21,878 bases of DNA, taken from the IMG/VR virus record IMGVR_UViG_3300031687_000120, positions 1-21,878 of that record, one strand, 5' to 3'. Every line of letters begins with the position of its first letter. Position 1 is the stretch's first letter. This DNA comes from a virus. Under the pieces are notes generated by a model, which saw only the letters and a list, made by a program, of their open reading frames with translations, ran no database searches and was not told where the DNA came from. Of this stretch, positions 1 through 7,630 are shown piece by piece. A program made the position numbers and the translations under genes.

Positions 1-144
1 GGCACACCCTCCGCTAACAGTGGTATTGAAGTGGAGCGCGGTACAGCAGCCAACAAGACTTTTGTCTGGAATGAAACCAGCGATGCGTGGGATCTAGGTG
101 ATGAAACCTTGCAGAGCGTTATTATTGATGGTGGCACGTACTAA
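1..144 (+). CDS. C-terminal end of a phage structural/fibre-like protein (5' partial)
   Basis: Frame 1 is open from the first base and stops at TAA 142-144, giving 47 residues with no start inside the window. The segment SGIEVERGTAANKTFVWNE followed by TSDAWDLG resembles the 'IEVERG...WNETSD.W' ending known from tail-fibre and structural proteins of marine and cyanophage-like genomes. That match is from memory of the family, not a search. The next gene is the 774-aa fibre, so a fibre or baseplate-periphery role is likely. Function beyond 'structural' cannot be read from this fragment. Confidence 0.7.
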   Translation, partial: GTPSANSGIEVERGTAANKTFVWNETSDAWDLGDETLQSVIIDGGTY

Positions 145-160
145 GCCCGTACAACTCTTT

Positions 161-188
161 GAGGGGGTGGCTCTATAGTCACCTCCTT
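161..188 (+). terminator. GC-rich hairpin after the first gene, possible terminator
   Basis: GAGGGGGTGGCT (161-172) can pair with AGTCACCTCCTT (177-188) across the four-base loop CTAT, giving about 12 pairs including three G-U wobbles. It sits 17 bases after the upstream stop and 26 bases before the next start. It lacks a clear run of T after the stem (the bases following are CCTAC), so it may be a weak terminator, a partial read-through element or an mRNA-stabilising hairpin. Confidence 0.45.
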
Positions 189-214
189 CCTACACACAAT
201 GGAGAACTAGCCCA

Positions 215-2539
215 ATGGCAACTAAAATTATTCATAAAAAGTCTTCGACTACTGGTAGTGTTCCTTCTGCTGGTAGTTTGGAGCCTGGAGAGTTAGCTCT
301 TAACCTAGCTGACCAGAAACTTTACTCAAAGAAAACTGATGGCACTGTAGTAGAAATGTCTCCCGTAGCAGCACAACCAACTGCTATGCAGACTAAAACA
401 GAGTTTACTGCTACAGCAGGTCAAACAACCTTTACTGTAGCTTATACGCCTAACGCTGTTAATGTTTATCGTAATGGTATACGCCTACAATCTAGTGACT
501 TTACAGCTACTACTGGTACTACTATTGTCCTTGATAACGCTTGTACTGTAGGAGACACTCTTGAAGTAGAAGCCTTTACAGTTTCAGGTATTGTTGCTAA
601 AAGCACAGTACTAAGCGAAGTTAAGTTTACAGCTACTCAAGGTCAAACTTCTTTTTCCTTGACTTATGACGTAGGAGGTGTGTTTGTTTTCCTTAACGGG
701 ATTAAACTACAAGACTCTGACTATACGGCTTCTAGTGGTTCTGCTATTGTTCTTGCTTCTGGTGCTAACGCCGGAGACATTCTAGACATTCAAAAGTTTG
801 TTGTGCAGAGTGTTCACGCTCAAGCAGCAGTACTTTCAGAACTAGAGTTTACAGCTACAGCTAATCAAACAACGTTTACTGCTAATTACACTGCAGGGGC
901 TATTGAAGTCTTCCTTAACGGTGTACGTCTACAAGCTGCTGACTACACAGCTACTAACGGTACTAGTATTGTACTAGCAACAGGCGCTACTGTTGGTGAC
1001 ATACTAAGCGTTCAAAAGTTTACGGTCTCTAGCCTTTATACTCTGCCCACAAGTTCTTATACTGAGACAGAGTTTACTGCTGTAGCAGGACAAACTAATT
1101 TTACTCACAGTTATGATGTGGGGGGAGTTACTGTTTATCTTAATGGTGTTAAACTTCAAGCCTCGGATTACGCTGCGACTAGCGGTTCCTCTATTGTATT
1201 AACCGCAGGGGCCACAGTAGGAGATATTCTTACTGTTCAAAAGTTTACGGTAGCAGCGGTTAACGCTCAACTAGCAGTAAGAACTGCTCAAGAGTTCACT
1301 GCAACGGCTAACCAAACAACTTTTAACTTTACTTACACAGCAGGTGCTATAGACGTTTATCTAAACGGTATTAAGCTCCCTGACTCTGATTTTACGGCTT
1401 CTAATGGCTCTACTGTAGTACTTGATACAGGGACTCAAGCAGGGTCTGTACTAGAAATTGTTAAGTACACAGTAGGTAGTTTAGACGCAGCAGCGGCAGT
1501 AATTACTAATGCAGCCTTTACAGCTACAGCTTCTCAAACAACTTTCACTACTACCTACACTCCTAATCAAGTAGAAGTATTCGTTAATGGTCTTAAGCTT
1601 CCTGATGCCGACTATACGGCGTCTAACGGAAGTTCAATAGTACTAGCAACGGGAGCTCAAGCAGGAGATAGTGTAGAGATTCAAAAGTATGCTATTTCTG
1701 ACATTAACTCTGTAAGTATTGATGGTGATACTTCCCCTACTCTTGGTGGAAACTTAGATACTAATAATAAAAGTATTACTTCGGCTTCTAATAATAACGT
1801 TGACTTAGATCCTAACGGTTCTGGTGCAGTAGTGTTTAAGGGTAACTCTACTAAGGGTGCAGGTCAGTTCAAGTTAAACTGTGAAGTCAACACCCACGGT
1901 GTTACTATTAAAGGCCCACCCCATAGTGCAGGAGCAAGTTACACACTAACACTCCCTAACAACGATGGTGATGCTAGCCAAGTGTTAACTTCAAACGGTA
2001 GTGGAGTTACTTCTTGGTCAACTCCCGCAGGAGGCGCTACGGTATTTATAGCTTCATCTGGTGAATTATCAAGTGCTGCTTCTGCTAGTTTTACAGCTTT
2101 TGACTCAAGTAAATATGATAATTATGTGTTTTATTTAAATCATGTAAAACCTGCTACTGATAATCAACTCCTGTTTGCCTATGCAAGTGTAAACGGCGGC
2201 AGTAGTTACGACACTACTAATGGCAACTATCATCTGAATGCTAATACTGATACAACAGGTTTTAATATCCATCATCAGGTTCCGGCTGGTAACGATACAA
2301 ACGAGTATGGCATTTCAGGACAATTTAGAATAATAAAACCACATGCTAGTGCATATACGGTATCACAGAGTGAAGTAGGTGTTTTTCATACAAATGGTTA
2401 TTATTATCCAGGTGCTGGTGGTGATTATATTAATTCATTTTTTATCAATACAAATGAAGTAAATGCGATTCAATTTAAGTTTGGTAGTGGTAATATAACA
2501 TCAGGTGAAATTGTAATGTGCGGAATAAGGAATTCTTAA
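215..2539 (+). CDS. Tail fibre protein with six 74-residue beta repeats
   Basis: This 774-residue protein is probably a tail fibre. Residues 1-50 contain GELALNLADQKLYSKK, an N-terminal fibre attachment motif resembling Mtd-like N-terminal domains. Six tandem repeats follow, with their (E/K/A)FTA motifs at residues 63, 137, 211, 286, 360 and 434. Each has the form FTATA.QTTF..Y..G.V.V.LNG.KL...DYTA..GS.IVL..GA.AGD....QKF. Residues about 503-545 (DTSPTLGGNLDTNNKSI, then DLDPNGSGAVVFKG) and DASQVLTSNG near 587-594 are linker motifs known from marine phage fibres. The last ~165 residues look like a separate C-terminal beta domain, probably the receptor-binding or trimer tip. GGAGA at 201-205 is a suitable ribosome-binding site. 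The coding sequence after about position 2040 looks richer in A/T by eye, hinting at a swapped tip module. The fibre role is confident; the receptor is unknown. Confidence 0.85.
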   Translation: MATKIIHKKSSTTGSVPSAGSLEPGELALNLADQKLYSKKTDGTVVEMSPVAAQPTAMQTKTEFTATAGQTTFTVAYTPNAVNVYRNGIRLQSSDFTATTGTTIVLDNACTVGDTLEVEAFTVSGIVAKSTVLSEVKFTATQGQTSFSLTYDVGGVFVFLNGIKLQDSDYTASSGSAIVLASGANAGDILDIQKFVVQSVHAQAAVLSELEFTATANQTTFTANYTAGAIEVFLNGVRLQAADYTATNGTSIVLATGATVGDILSVQKFTVSSLYTLPTSSYTETEFTAVAGQTNFTHSYDVGGVTVYLNGVKLQASDYAATSGSSIVLTAGATVGDILTVQKFTVAAVNAQLAVRTAQEFTATANQTTFNFTYTAGAIDVYLNGIKLPDSDFTASNGSTVVLDTGTQAGSVLEIVKYTVGSLDAAAAVITNAAFTATASQTTFTTTYTPNQVEVFVNGLKLPDADYTASNGSSIVLATGAQAGDSVEIQKYAISDINSVSIDGDTSPTLGGNLDTNNKSITSASNNNVDLDPNGSGAVVFKGNSTKGAGQFKLNCEVNTHGVTIKGPPHSAGASYTLTLPNNDGDASQVLTSNGSGVTSWSTPAGGATVFIASSGELSSAASASFTAFDSSKYDNYVFYLNHVKPATDNQLLFAYASVNGGSSYDTTNGNYHLNANTDTTGFNIHHQVPAGNDTNEYGISGQFRIIKPHASAYTVSQSEVGVFHTNGYYYPGAGGDYINSFFINTNEVNAIQFKFGSGNITSGEIVMCGIRNS
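398..1714 (+). repeat. Six tandem ~222-bp coding repeats in the fibre gene
   Basis: The FTA motif recurs at residues 63, 137, 211, 286, 360 and 434, spacings of 74, 74, 75, 74 and 74 residues. The repeats have diverged at DNA level. Copies 2 and 4 share YDVGGV, while copies 3 and 5 share TATANQTTF and YTAGAI, so a two-copy unit appears to have been duplicated. They probably form a string of small beta domains in the fibre shaft. Confidence 0.9.
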
Positions 2540-3445
2540 ATGACAAGAGCAAGAGAATTTGCTAACTTCGGCTCCGATGCACCTAATGCTATCGGGACTG
2601 CAGGGCAAGCTTTAGTAGTTAATACAGGAGCAACGGCTTATGAATGGGGTGCGGTATCAACTGCTTATTCTCCTCCGACACTACCTGATTGGAGCAACCC
2701 CACAAACACTTATACTTCCAGCGGCACTTGGTCCAAGGGCAGTCTGGCTGATGATGCAGTAGTTTGGATTTATTTAGTTGGTGGAGGTTCAGGTGGCTGG
2801 ACAGCTCCTGACCCAGTTGCAACTGGTTCGGGTGGTTTTTGCCGCATAATCGTTGGCACTGCTAAAGATTTTAACGGTGGCGCTTATGTAATTGGCGCTG
2901 GCGGTACTGCGGCAGCAAATAACGGCAACCCTAACCACGGAGGGAATGGAGGAAACACCACATTCACACAAGCAAGTGGCGTTGGCATTAGAGTCTTTAC
3001 AGGCTACGGTGGGTCGGGTACTATAACCGCAGTTACCCAATCCAATAACACCTTAACGAATGGTCGTGCCAGTCAAGTCTTCGAAAGCACTAACGATGCG
3101 TATGTTAAGATCACGGGTGATGGAAGTGTATTCGCCGCGAAGGATGGAGTGGCAAACGTATTTTTAAATTTAATATCTGCCTCGACCGGATCAGTTCAAA
3201 CGTCAGTTTTCAACGGAGGAGGTTTTGCTACTCTAGGCACAGTAAATAACACCTATGTAAGAACTTCTTTATTCGGCGGTAACTCTGGAGTGCATCAATA
3301 TTTGGCTAGCGGACAAACGACCACAGGCACAACAGCGGGATCAGTTCCAGGTGGAATGGGCGGCTGTGGTAGAGTAGCGGGATCAGGTTCCGGCGCACAG
3401 GCAAAGGCAGGTGGTGCAGGTAATATGAGAGTCTATCATGTATAA
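2540..3445 (+). CDS. Glycine-rich adhesin-like tail protein A
   Basis: This 301-residue protein begins directly after the fibre stop, with AAGGAA at 2527-2532 as ribosome-binding site. The N-terminus TRAREFANFGSDAPNAIGTA leads into GQALVVNTGATAYEWG, the same linker found in three neighbouring proteins. PTNTYTSSGTWSKGSLAD and then VVWIYLVGGGSGG mark the start of a glycine-rich domain of the kind found in phage fibre tips (Gly_rich_2-like), including GGAYVIGAGG. It ends GGAGNMRVYHV. Its place behind a fibre, its glycine runs and its partner gene suggest a receptor-binding tip or adhesin, analogous in architecture to T-even gp38 poly-glycine adhesins. That analogy is inference, and no homology to gp38 is claimed. 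Confidence 0.75.
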   Translation: MTRAREFANFGSDAPNAIGTAGQALVVNTGATAYEWGAVSTAYSPPTLPDWSNPTNTYTSSGTWSKGSLADDAVVWIYLVGGGSGGWTAPDPVATGSGGFCRIIVGTAKDFNGGAYVIGAGGTAAANNGNPNHGGNGGNTTFTQASGVGIRVFTGYGGSGTITAVTQSNNTLTNGRASQVFESTNDAYVKITGDGSVFAAKDGVANVFLNLISASTGSVQTSVFNGGGFATLGTVNNTYVRTSLFGGNSGVHQYLASGQTTTGTTAGSVPGGMGGCGRVAGSGSGAQAKAGGAGNMRVYHV

Positions 3446-3456
3446 AGGAGGCGTTT

Positions 3457-3741
3457 ATGCCAAGATTTCATAATATAAATGGACAAAACGTCCAGTTTAC
3501 AGCAGCTGAAGAAACAGCGCGTAATGCAGAAGAACTAGCTTGGGCCAACGCAGCAGATACTCGCGCAGCTGAAGCTAACAGAGAAACTCGAAATACTTTA
3601 CTTGCGGCTACTGACTGGCGATTTCGTTCAGACTTAGTCCCAAGTCAAGCTTGGAAAGACTATTCAACAGCGTTAAGGGACATTCCGTCTCACGCAAATT
3701 GGCCTAACCTTCAGGAAGCTGACTGGCCTACCATGCCATAG
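3457..3741 (+). CDS. Small tail assembly chaperone-type protein (Phage_tail_APC-like), copy 1
   Basis: This 94-residue protein has a charged N-terminal half (AAEETARNAEELAWANAADT) and the signature RNTLLAATDW near residues 47-56, then DYSTALRDIP and a C-terminal WPTMP. This matches my memory of the Phage_tail_APC family (R..RN.LL..TDW...W..YR.ALRDI....WP..P). Members usually follow tail-fibre genes and are thought to assist fibre assembly. AAAGGAGG at 3444-3451 is the strongest ribosome-binding site in the region, six bases from the ATG, and suggests high expression. Two paralogues lie downstream. Chaperone activity is inferred from the family name only. Confidence 0.8.
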   Translation: MPRFHNINGQNVQFTAAEETARNAEELAWANAADTRAAEANRETRNTLLAATDWRFRSDLVPSQAWKDYSTALRDIPSHANWPNLQEADWPTMP

Positions 3742-3750
3742 GGGGCTAAT

Positions 3751-4875
3751 ATGACTATAACAAGAAAAATGGCAGACTTTGCAGCGGATGTTCCTTCTAG
3801 CATAGGTTCTGCTTCTCAAGTACTAAAAGTAAACTCTGGCGCTAACGCTTACGAGTGGGGCGATGCTTCTGCTAGTTTTAACTCTTTAAGTGATACTACT
3901 GTAAACACTGGAAACCCAACACTTACTACAAATCCATCAGCCATTGGGCATATGTGGATTAACACTACAAGCGGCGAGGGGTTTATTTGTACTGACGCTA
4001 CGGCAAATGCCAATATTTGGGGGTCTCTTGGCCTTGGAGACTCACCTTCAATCCAACCATTTGGTGGCTCAGGCGGTATTAAAACAACATACGGTATTTA
4101 CACAGTTCACACGTTTCTATCTTCTGGAAATTTTGTTGCTGAAGGGGCTACAGTAAGCTCCGCTGTAGACTATTTAATTATAGCTGGTGGTGGCGGCGGC
4201 GGTTCTTCATACTACTCAGCAGGTCATGGAAGCAGCAGCGGCGGTGGAGGCGGTGGTGCTGGTGGCTTGATTACAGGCCAAGTTTCAAAAGCTGGTGGTG
4301 TTACATACCCTATTGTTATTGGTGCTGGCGGTGGTGGAGGTGCCAGAAATAATTACAATGGAAGTCCAGGAATTATAGGTAATAACAGTTCTGTTTTTGG
4401 ATTAACAGCGATTGGCGGTGGACGCGGCGCGGCAGACCAAAACTCAGCCTCAGAAACGGGAGGAAACGGTGGTTCTGGCGGTGGCGGTAGCACTTCTAAT
4501 TCTAGGGCTGGCGGTACTGCTACATCAGGTCAAGGTAATAATGGCGGGGCTTGCGGCTCTAATTATACTGGCGCTGGCGGCGGCGGAAAAGGTGCTGTTG
4601 GTGGAAACAGTAGTAGCGGCAACGGTGGTAATGGCGGTGTAGGACTCAGCAACTCGCTTAGAACAGGCTCTGGTGTATTTTACGCTGGCGGTGGTGGAGG
4701 TGCCATTCCCTCTAATACGAGCGGTACTGGCGGCAACGGCGGCGGTGGTGCTGGTGGAGTTGCTGGCGCTGGAGTTGCTGGCACAGCAAACACAGGTGGT
4801 GGAGGCGGTGGAAGCAGCGGTGTTACTGGTGCGGCTGGTGGCTCAGGCATCGTTATTCTCCGCTACGTGACATGA
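3751..4875 (+). CDS. Glycine-rich adhesin-like tail protein B (poly-glycine)
   Basis: This 374-residue protein is the most glycine-rich of the set. The N-terminus MADFAADVPSSIGSASQVL plus KVNSGANAYEWGDAS is the shared linker. Residues about 35-85 (FNSLSDTTVNTGNPTLTTNP, then GHMWINTTSGEGFICTD) resemble fibre spacer motifs. From residue ~145 (VDYLIIAGGGGGG) to the end there are long glycine runs with serine and asparagine, closing with GGSGIVILRYVT. This ending differs from the NxRVYHx ending of the other three glycine-rich proteins, so it is a second subfamily. Poly-glycine II packing, as in some phage adhesins, is plausible. GGGGG at 3742-3746 precedes the ATG. Long GGTGG-type DNA stretches could recombine or slip. 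It is likely a receptor-binding protein. Confidence 0.75.
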   Translation: MTITRKMADFAADVPSSIGSASQVLKVNSGANAYEWGDASASFNSLSDTTVNTGNPTLTTNPSAIGHMWINTTSGEGFICTDATANANIWGSLGLGDSPSIQPFGGSGGIKTTYGIYTVHTFLSSGNFVAEGATVSSAVDYLIIAGGGGGGSSYYSAGHGSSSGGGGGGAGGLITGQVSKAGGVTYPIVIGAGGGGGARNNYNGSPGIIGNNSSVFGLTAIGGGRGAADQNSASETGGNGGSGGGGSTSNSRAGGTATSGQGNNGGACGSNYTGAGGGGKGAVGGNSSSGNGGNGGVGLSNSLRTGSGVFYAGGGGGAIPSNTSGTGGNGGGGAGGVAGAGVAGTANTGGGGGGSSGVTGAAGGSGIVILRYVT

Positions 4876-4891
4876 TAAAAGGAAAATAAAA

Positions 4892-5236
4892 ATGCACTAT
4901 GCAAAAGTAATTAACGATATTGTTCAAAAAGTAATCGTAGCAGAAGCAGAATTTTTTGATAGCTTTGTAGACTCAAGTCCCGGTGCTTGGATACAAACTT
5001 CTTATAATACTTCTGGCAATGTCCATAGTCTTGGGGGAACGCCCTTAAGAAAGAACTATGCAGGGGTTGGTATGACGTATGACGCAGAAAGGGATGCTTT
5101 TATTTCTCCAAAACCTTATGCTAGTTGGACACTAGACGAAAACACTTGTTTTTGGCAATCACCTGTTTCTTATCCTACTGATGGTAATAACTACTCTTGG
5201 AAAGAAGAAACACAAGAGTGGGAATTAATAGAATGA
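4892..5236 (+). CDS. Conserved small phage protein between two adhesin genes
   Basis: This 114-residue protein begins MHYAKVINDIVQKVIVAE and contains WIQTSYNTSGNVHSLGG, LRKNYAGVGMTYD and AERDAFISPKPYASWTLDE, ending with a tryptophan-rich tail. This pattern is familiar from small conserved proteins of marine phages and cyanophages, usually near tail-fibre genes and without an assigned function. It takes the position that tail assembly chaperone-type proteins take in the other cassettes, so a fibre accessory or decoration role is possible but unproven. AAAAGGAAA precedes the ATG. Its last codons overlap the next start as ATGA at 5233-5236, implying coupled translation. Confidence 0.75.
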   Translation: MHYAKVINDIVQKVIVAEAEFFDSFVDSSPGAWIQTSYNTSGNVHSLGGTPLRKNYAGVGMTYDAERDAFISPKPYASWTLDENTCFWQSPVSYPTDGNNYSWKEETQEWELIE

Positions 5237-6294
5237 GTAAAGCAGTAACTACAGCTGAGTTTACTAGTGACTTACCTGCTTCTTTAGGAAGCGCAGGGAA
5301 AGTTCTTACTGTAAACTCAGGAGCAACAGCATTTGGCTGGGGCGATGCGTTTGCATATCCCACTGGCGCTGCTGCTGGACAAGTACTTCAGCGTAATGCT
5401 GGTAATAGCGCCTACGAATGGGGCGATGGTCTACCTACTGGAGCAAGTGCAGGACAAGTACTCCAGCGTAATGCTGGTGATAGTGCTTACGAATGGGGTA
5501 CCATTGCATCAGGCACACCAGCTGTCGTGTTTCCAAACCTCGCTTCCCCTACCAACACTTACACATCATCAGGCACTTGGAGCAAAGGCTCTTTAGCTGA
5601 TACTGACTTTGTTTGGATGTATCTGTGCGGTGGTGGTTACGGTGGTAATAGTGCATCCTATCCTTCAACGAGCAGCGGTGGTAAAGGCGGCGGTGCGGTC
5701 TTAGTTTATGGCACAGCTGGTCATTTCAACGGAGCAGCTTATGTTATTGGTGCTGGCGGTGCTGGTGGCTCTGGTGGTAATGGTACTGCTGGTAGCCTTT
5801 CAAGTATAACCACATCTTCTGCAAACGGCAGTTTTGCTTACAATACCCTTGTTGGTGGCTGGGCTGACACTCATGCCACAGACCTCCCAAATAAAATTAT
5901 GGTTAGTGCGCCCGACGGCATAGTGACTCAATCTACCACTTTGGCTTCTGGTCGCACGAAAACCCCTTACGACTTTATTTTTGCCGCAAACTCCGAGCCA
6001 ACAGGTTGGTCAGGTGCGGTGACTGGTTATTGGGGGCATTACGAGTGGACCAATGCGGGTGTGAATACTGGCGCTGGCATTAACGGAATATTTGGTGGTG
6101 GAGGCGGTGGCGGTAAAATTCAATATGGTGGCAACCCGTTGGTCTCTGTGCCTGGAGGCAGCTTGTACGCAGGTGTTGGCGGTGCTCACCCAAATGGTAC
6201 TGGCTCGGTTCCTGGAGGCGGTGGCGGTGGCCACTCATCCAATGGTCAAGCTGGCGCTGGCGGTGCGGGTAACCTAAGAGTCTACCATGTATAA
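5233..6294 (+). CDS. Glycine-rich adhesin-like tail protein C
   Basis: The ATG at 5233 is preferred over an in-frame ATG at 5197. It forms an ATGA overlap with the previous stop, and only from here does the protein align with its paralogues (TTAEFTSDLPASLGSAGKVL). The resulting 353-residue protein has the shared linker three times in a row: KVLTVNSGATAFGWG, QVLQRNAGNSAYEWG and QVLQRNAGDSAYEWG. PTNTYTSSGTWSKGSLAD follows, identical over 18 residues to adhesin A. Then comes a glycine-rich domain with AAYVIGAGGAGG, several poly-glycine runs and the ending GGAGNLRVYHV. It is probably a receptor-binding tip like A and D. There is no separate small partner gene directly after it; the next gene is another adhesin. 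Confidence 0.75.
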   Translation: MSKAVTTAEFTSDLPASLGSAGKVLTVNSGATAFGWGDAFAYPTGAAAGQVLQRNAGNSAYEWGDGLPTGASAGQVLQRNAGDSAYEWGTIASGTPAVVFPNLASPTNTYTSSGTWSKGSLADTDFVWMYLCGGGYGGNSASYPSTSSGGKGGGAVLVYGTAGHFNGAAYVIGAGGAGGSGGNGTAGSLSSITTSSANGSFAYNTLVGGWADTHATDLPNKIMVSAPDGIVTQSTTLASGRTKTPYDFIFAANSEPTGWSGAVTGYWGHYEWTNAGVNTGAGINGIFGGGGGGGKIQYGGNPLVSVPGGSLYAGVGGAHPNGTGSVPGGGGGGHSSNGQAGAGGAGNLRVYHV

Positions 6295-6308
6295 CAAAGG
6301 AATAGATA

Positions 6309-7325
6309 ATGACAACTAAAGCAAGAGACTTTGCTGAGTTTGCAGCAGATGTACCTACAAGCATAGGCTCGGCGGGTCAAATCCTTAAAATTAACGCCGG
6401 AGCAAGTGCTTATGTTTGGGGCGATAGTCCTGAAGCAGCTTTGAATATCGATGCTAGTGGAAACCCCACGCTCGGTTCAGGGGTGACTGCAGATGAGGTA
6501 AAAACTCTACTTAGTGCTGCGTCAACAGCAGTGGGCGACCCTGCTCCTAATTGGGCTAGTCCCACCGCTACTTATACTTCTAGTGGCACATGGTCTAAAC
6601 CTGCAGGTCTGTCTGATAATGCTATTGTTTGGCTTTACGGTGTTGGTGGTGGCCAAGGTGGTGGAACTTCTAGTGATGCTGGAGTTAACAACACACCCGC
6701 TTACGGCGGTAGGGGTGGTTATGCCTTTATGGTTCAATGCAAAGCAAGCCAACTACATGGCTCGGCGTATGTAATCGGTGCAGGTGGTAATGGTGGTGGT
6801 GGAGGTACTACCCAAAGGGGTGCTAATGGTGGAGCAACCACTGTCACAATAAACAGCGTTGTTTATAGTTCTGGTACGGTAAGTGCTGGGGGTTCAACCG
6901 GACACACTGGCCATAGCAATATATCTGGTGTTAGTGGCGCAGGTTCTACTGACACAGCTAACTACTTCGCGATAACTTACCCTGCACTTTATACTAGCGG
7001 CTTTAATACAGCCCTGCCCTCTGACGTAGTCATTGGTAATATTACAGCCTATGAGACTGTCTTTTCAGGAGGCTCTGGCAGCCAAATGGCTTGGGACAGC
7101 TCTGGCGGACCGAACGGTCAAGATTCTACTTATGGAGGAAGCGCAGGAGATAATCCCGGAAATGGCAGTGGCTCTGGACAGGGCAGTAACCAACAAGGGT
7201 CTCTCCCTACTATCCCTGGAGGCGGTGGAAGTCCCGCTAGAGGAACACACCCATCTTGGGGAAATACATCCTCTCCCGCTGGACGGCCAGGAGCACAGGG
7301 TAATATTAGAATCTATCATGCATAA
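6309..7325 (+). CDS. Glycine-rich adhesin-like tail protein D
   Basis: This 338-residue protein is a paralogue of A and C. Its N-terminus reads ARDFAEFAADVPTSIGSAGQ, followed by ILKINAGASAYVWGDS. Residues ~45-70 (AALNIDASGNPTLGSGVTAD) are an extra spacer. TYTSSGTWSKPAGLSDNA leads into VWLYGVGGGQGGG, then SAYVIGAGGNGGGGG, and the protein closes with a PGGGG segment and GNIRIYHA. AAAGGAA upstream serves as ribosome-binding site. The middle portion differs strongly from A and C while both ends are kept, as expected if the variable part recognises a receptor. The family name and role rest on sequence pattern, not on a search. Confidence 0.75.
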   Translation: MTTKARDFAEFAADVPTSIGSAGQILKINAGASAYVWGDSPEAALNIDASGNPTLGSGVTADEVKTLLSAASTAVGDPAPNWASPTATYTSSGTWSKPAGLSDNAIVWLYGVGGGQGGGTSSDAGVNNTPAYGGRGGYAFMVQCKASQLHGSAYVIGAGGNGGGGGTTQRGANGGATTVTINSVVYSSGTVSAGGSTGHTGHSNISGVSGAGSTDTANYFAITYPALYTSGFNTALPSDVVIGNITAYETVFSGGSGSQMAWDSSGGPNGQDSTYGGSAGDNPGNGSGSGQGSNQQGSLPTIPGGGGSPARGTHPSWGNTSSPAGRPGAQGNIRIYHA

Positions 7326-7337
7326 AGGAATAAACAA

Positions 7338-7619
7338 ATGACTAAAATATTTTACAACAGGACTACAGGCGACGGCGCAGTGTTTGATGACGCTGCCGTT
7401 GTAACTGACTGGCCTGACTTTCAAGAAACACAACCGGACATGACTCCTATGCTGGCTATATCGGCAAGAACTCAACGAGACGACCTACTAGCCGCCTCTG
7501 ATAGCATGGCACTAGCAGACCGTATTACAAGTGACTGGACTACTTACAGAGCGGCTCTGAGAGATATTCCAGCCCAAGAGGGTTTCCCCGCTAGTATAGT
7601 GTGGCCTTCTCAACCTTAA
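7338..7619 (+). CDS. Small tail assembly chaperone-type protein (Phage_tail_APC-like), copy 2
   Basis: This 93-residue protein starts MTKIFYNRTTGDGAVFDDAA. Its C-terminal half carries ARTQRDDLLAASD (about residues 43-55), DWTTYRAALRDIPAQEGFP and the final WPSQP. It is the closest of the three copies to the family pattern at its C-terminus, although the usual tryptophan after the first aspartate is missing (SDSMALAD in place of TDW). AAAGGAA lies eight bases before the ATG. It directly follows adhesin D and probably serves it, as tail assembly chaperones typically sit behind their fibre gene. Confidence 0.8.
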   Translation: MTKIFYNRTTGDGAVFDDAAVVTDWPDFQETQPDMTPMLAISARTQRDDLLAASDSMALADRITSDWTTYRAALRDIPAQEGFPASIVWPSQP

Positions 7620-7630
7620 GGACAAAGTAA

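Noticed and set aside
398-1714. Tandem repeats as a CRISPR array or other non-coding repeat
   Set aside because: The period is 222 bases, entirely in frame, and conservation is at protein level. There are no short identical repeats or spacers and no cas genes.
215-2539. Diversity-generating retroelement acting on the fibre C-terminus (suggested by the Mtd-like N-terminal motif)
   Set aside because: No reverse transcriptase, template repeat or near-identical adenine-variable copy is present in the window, and the N-terminal motif is widespread in fibres.
5197-5232. Upstream ATG at 5197 as the start of adhesin C
   Set aside because: It would overlap the previous gene by 40 bases, and the extra 12 residues do not match the paralogues. 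ATG 5233 gives an ATGA overlap and an aligned N-terminus.
2619-7475. Several open frames on the minus strand and in other plus frames inside the glycine-rich genes (for example 2789-3040 minus, 4412-4642 plus, 6080-6364 minus, 7065-7475 minus)
   Set aside because: They lie wholly or mostly within well-supported genes. GGN-rich coding sequence lacks stop codons in other frames, and these frames have no family motifs.
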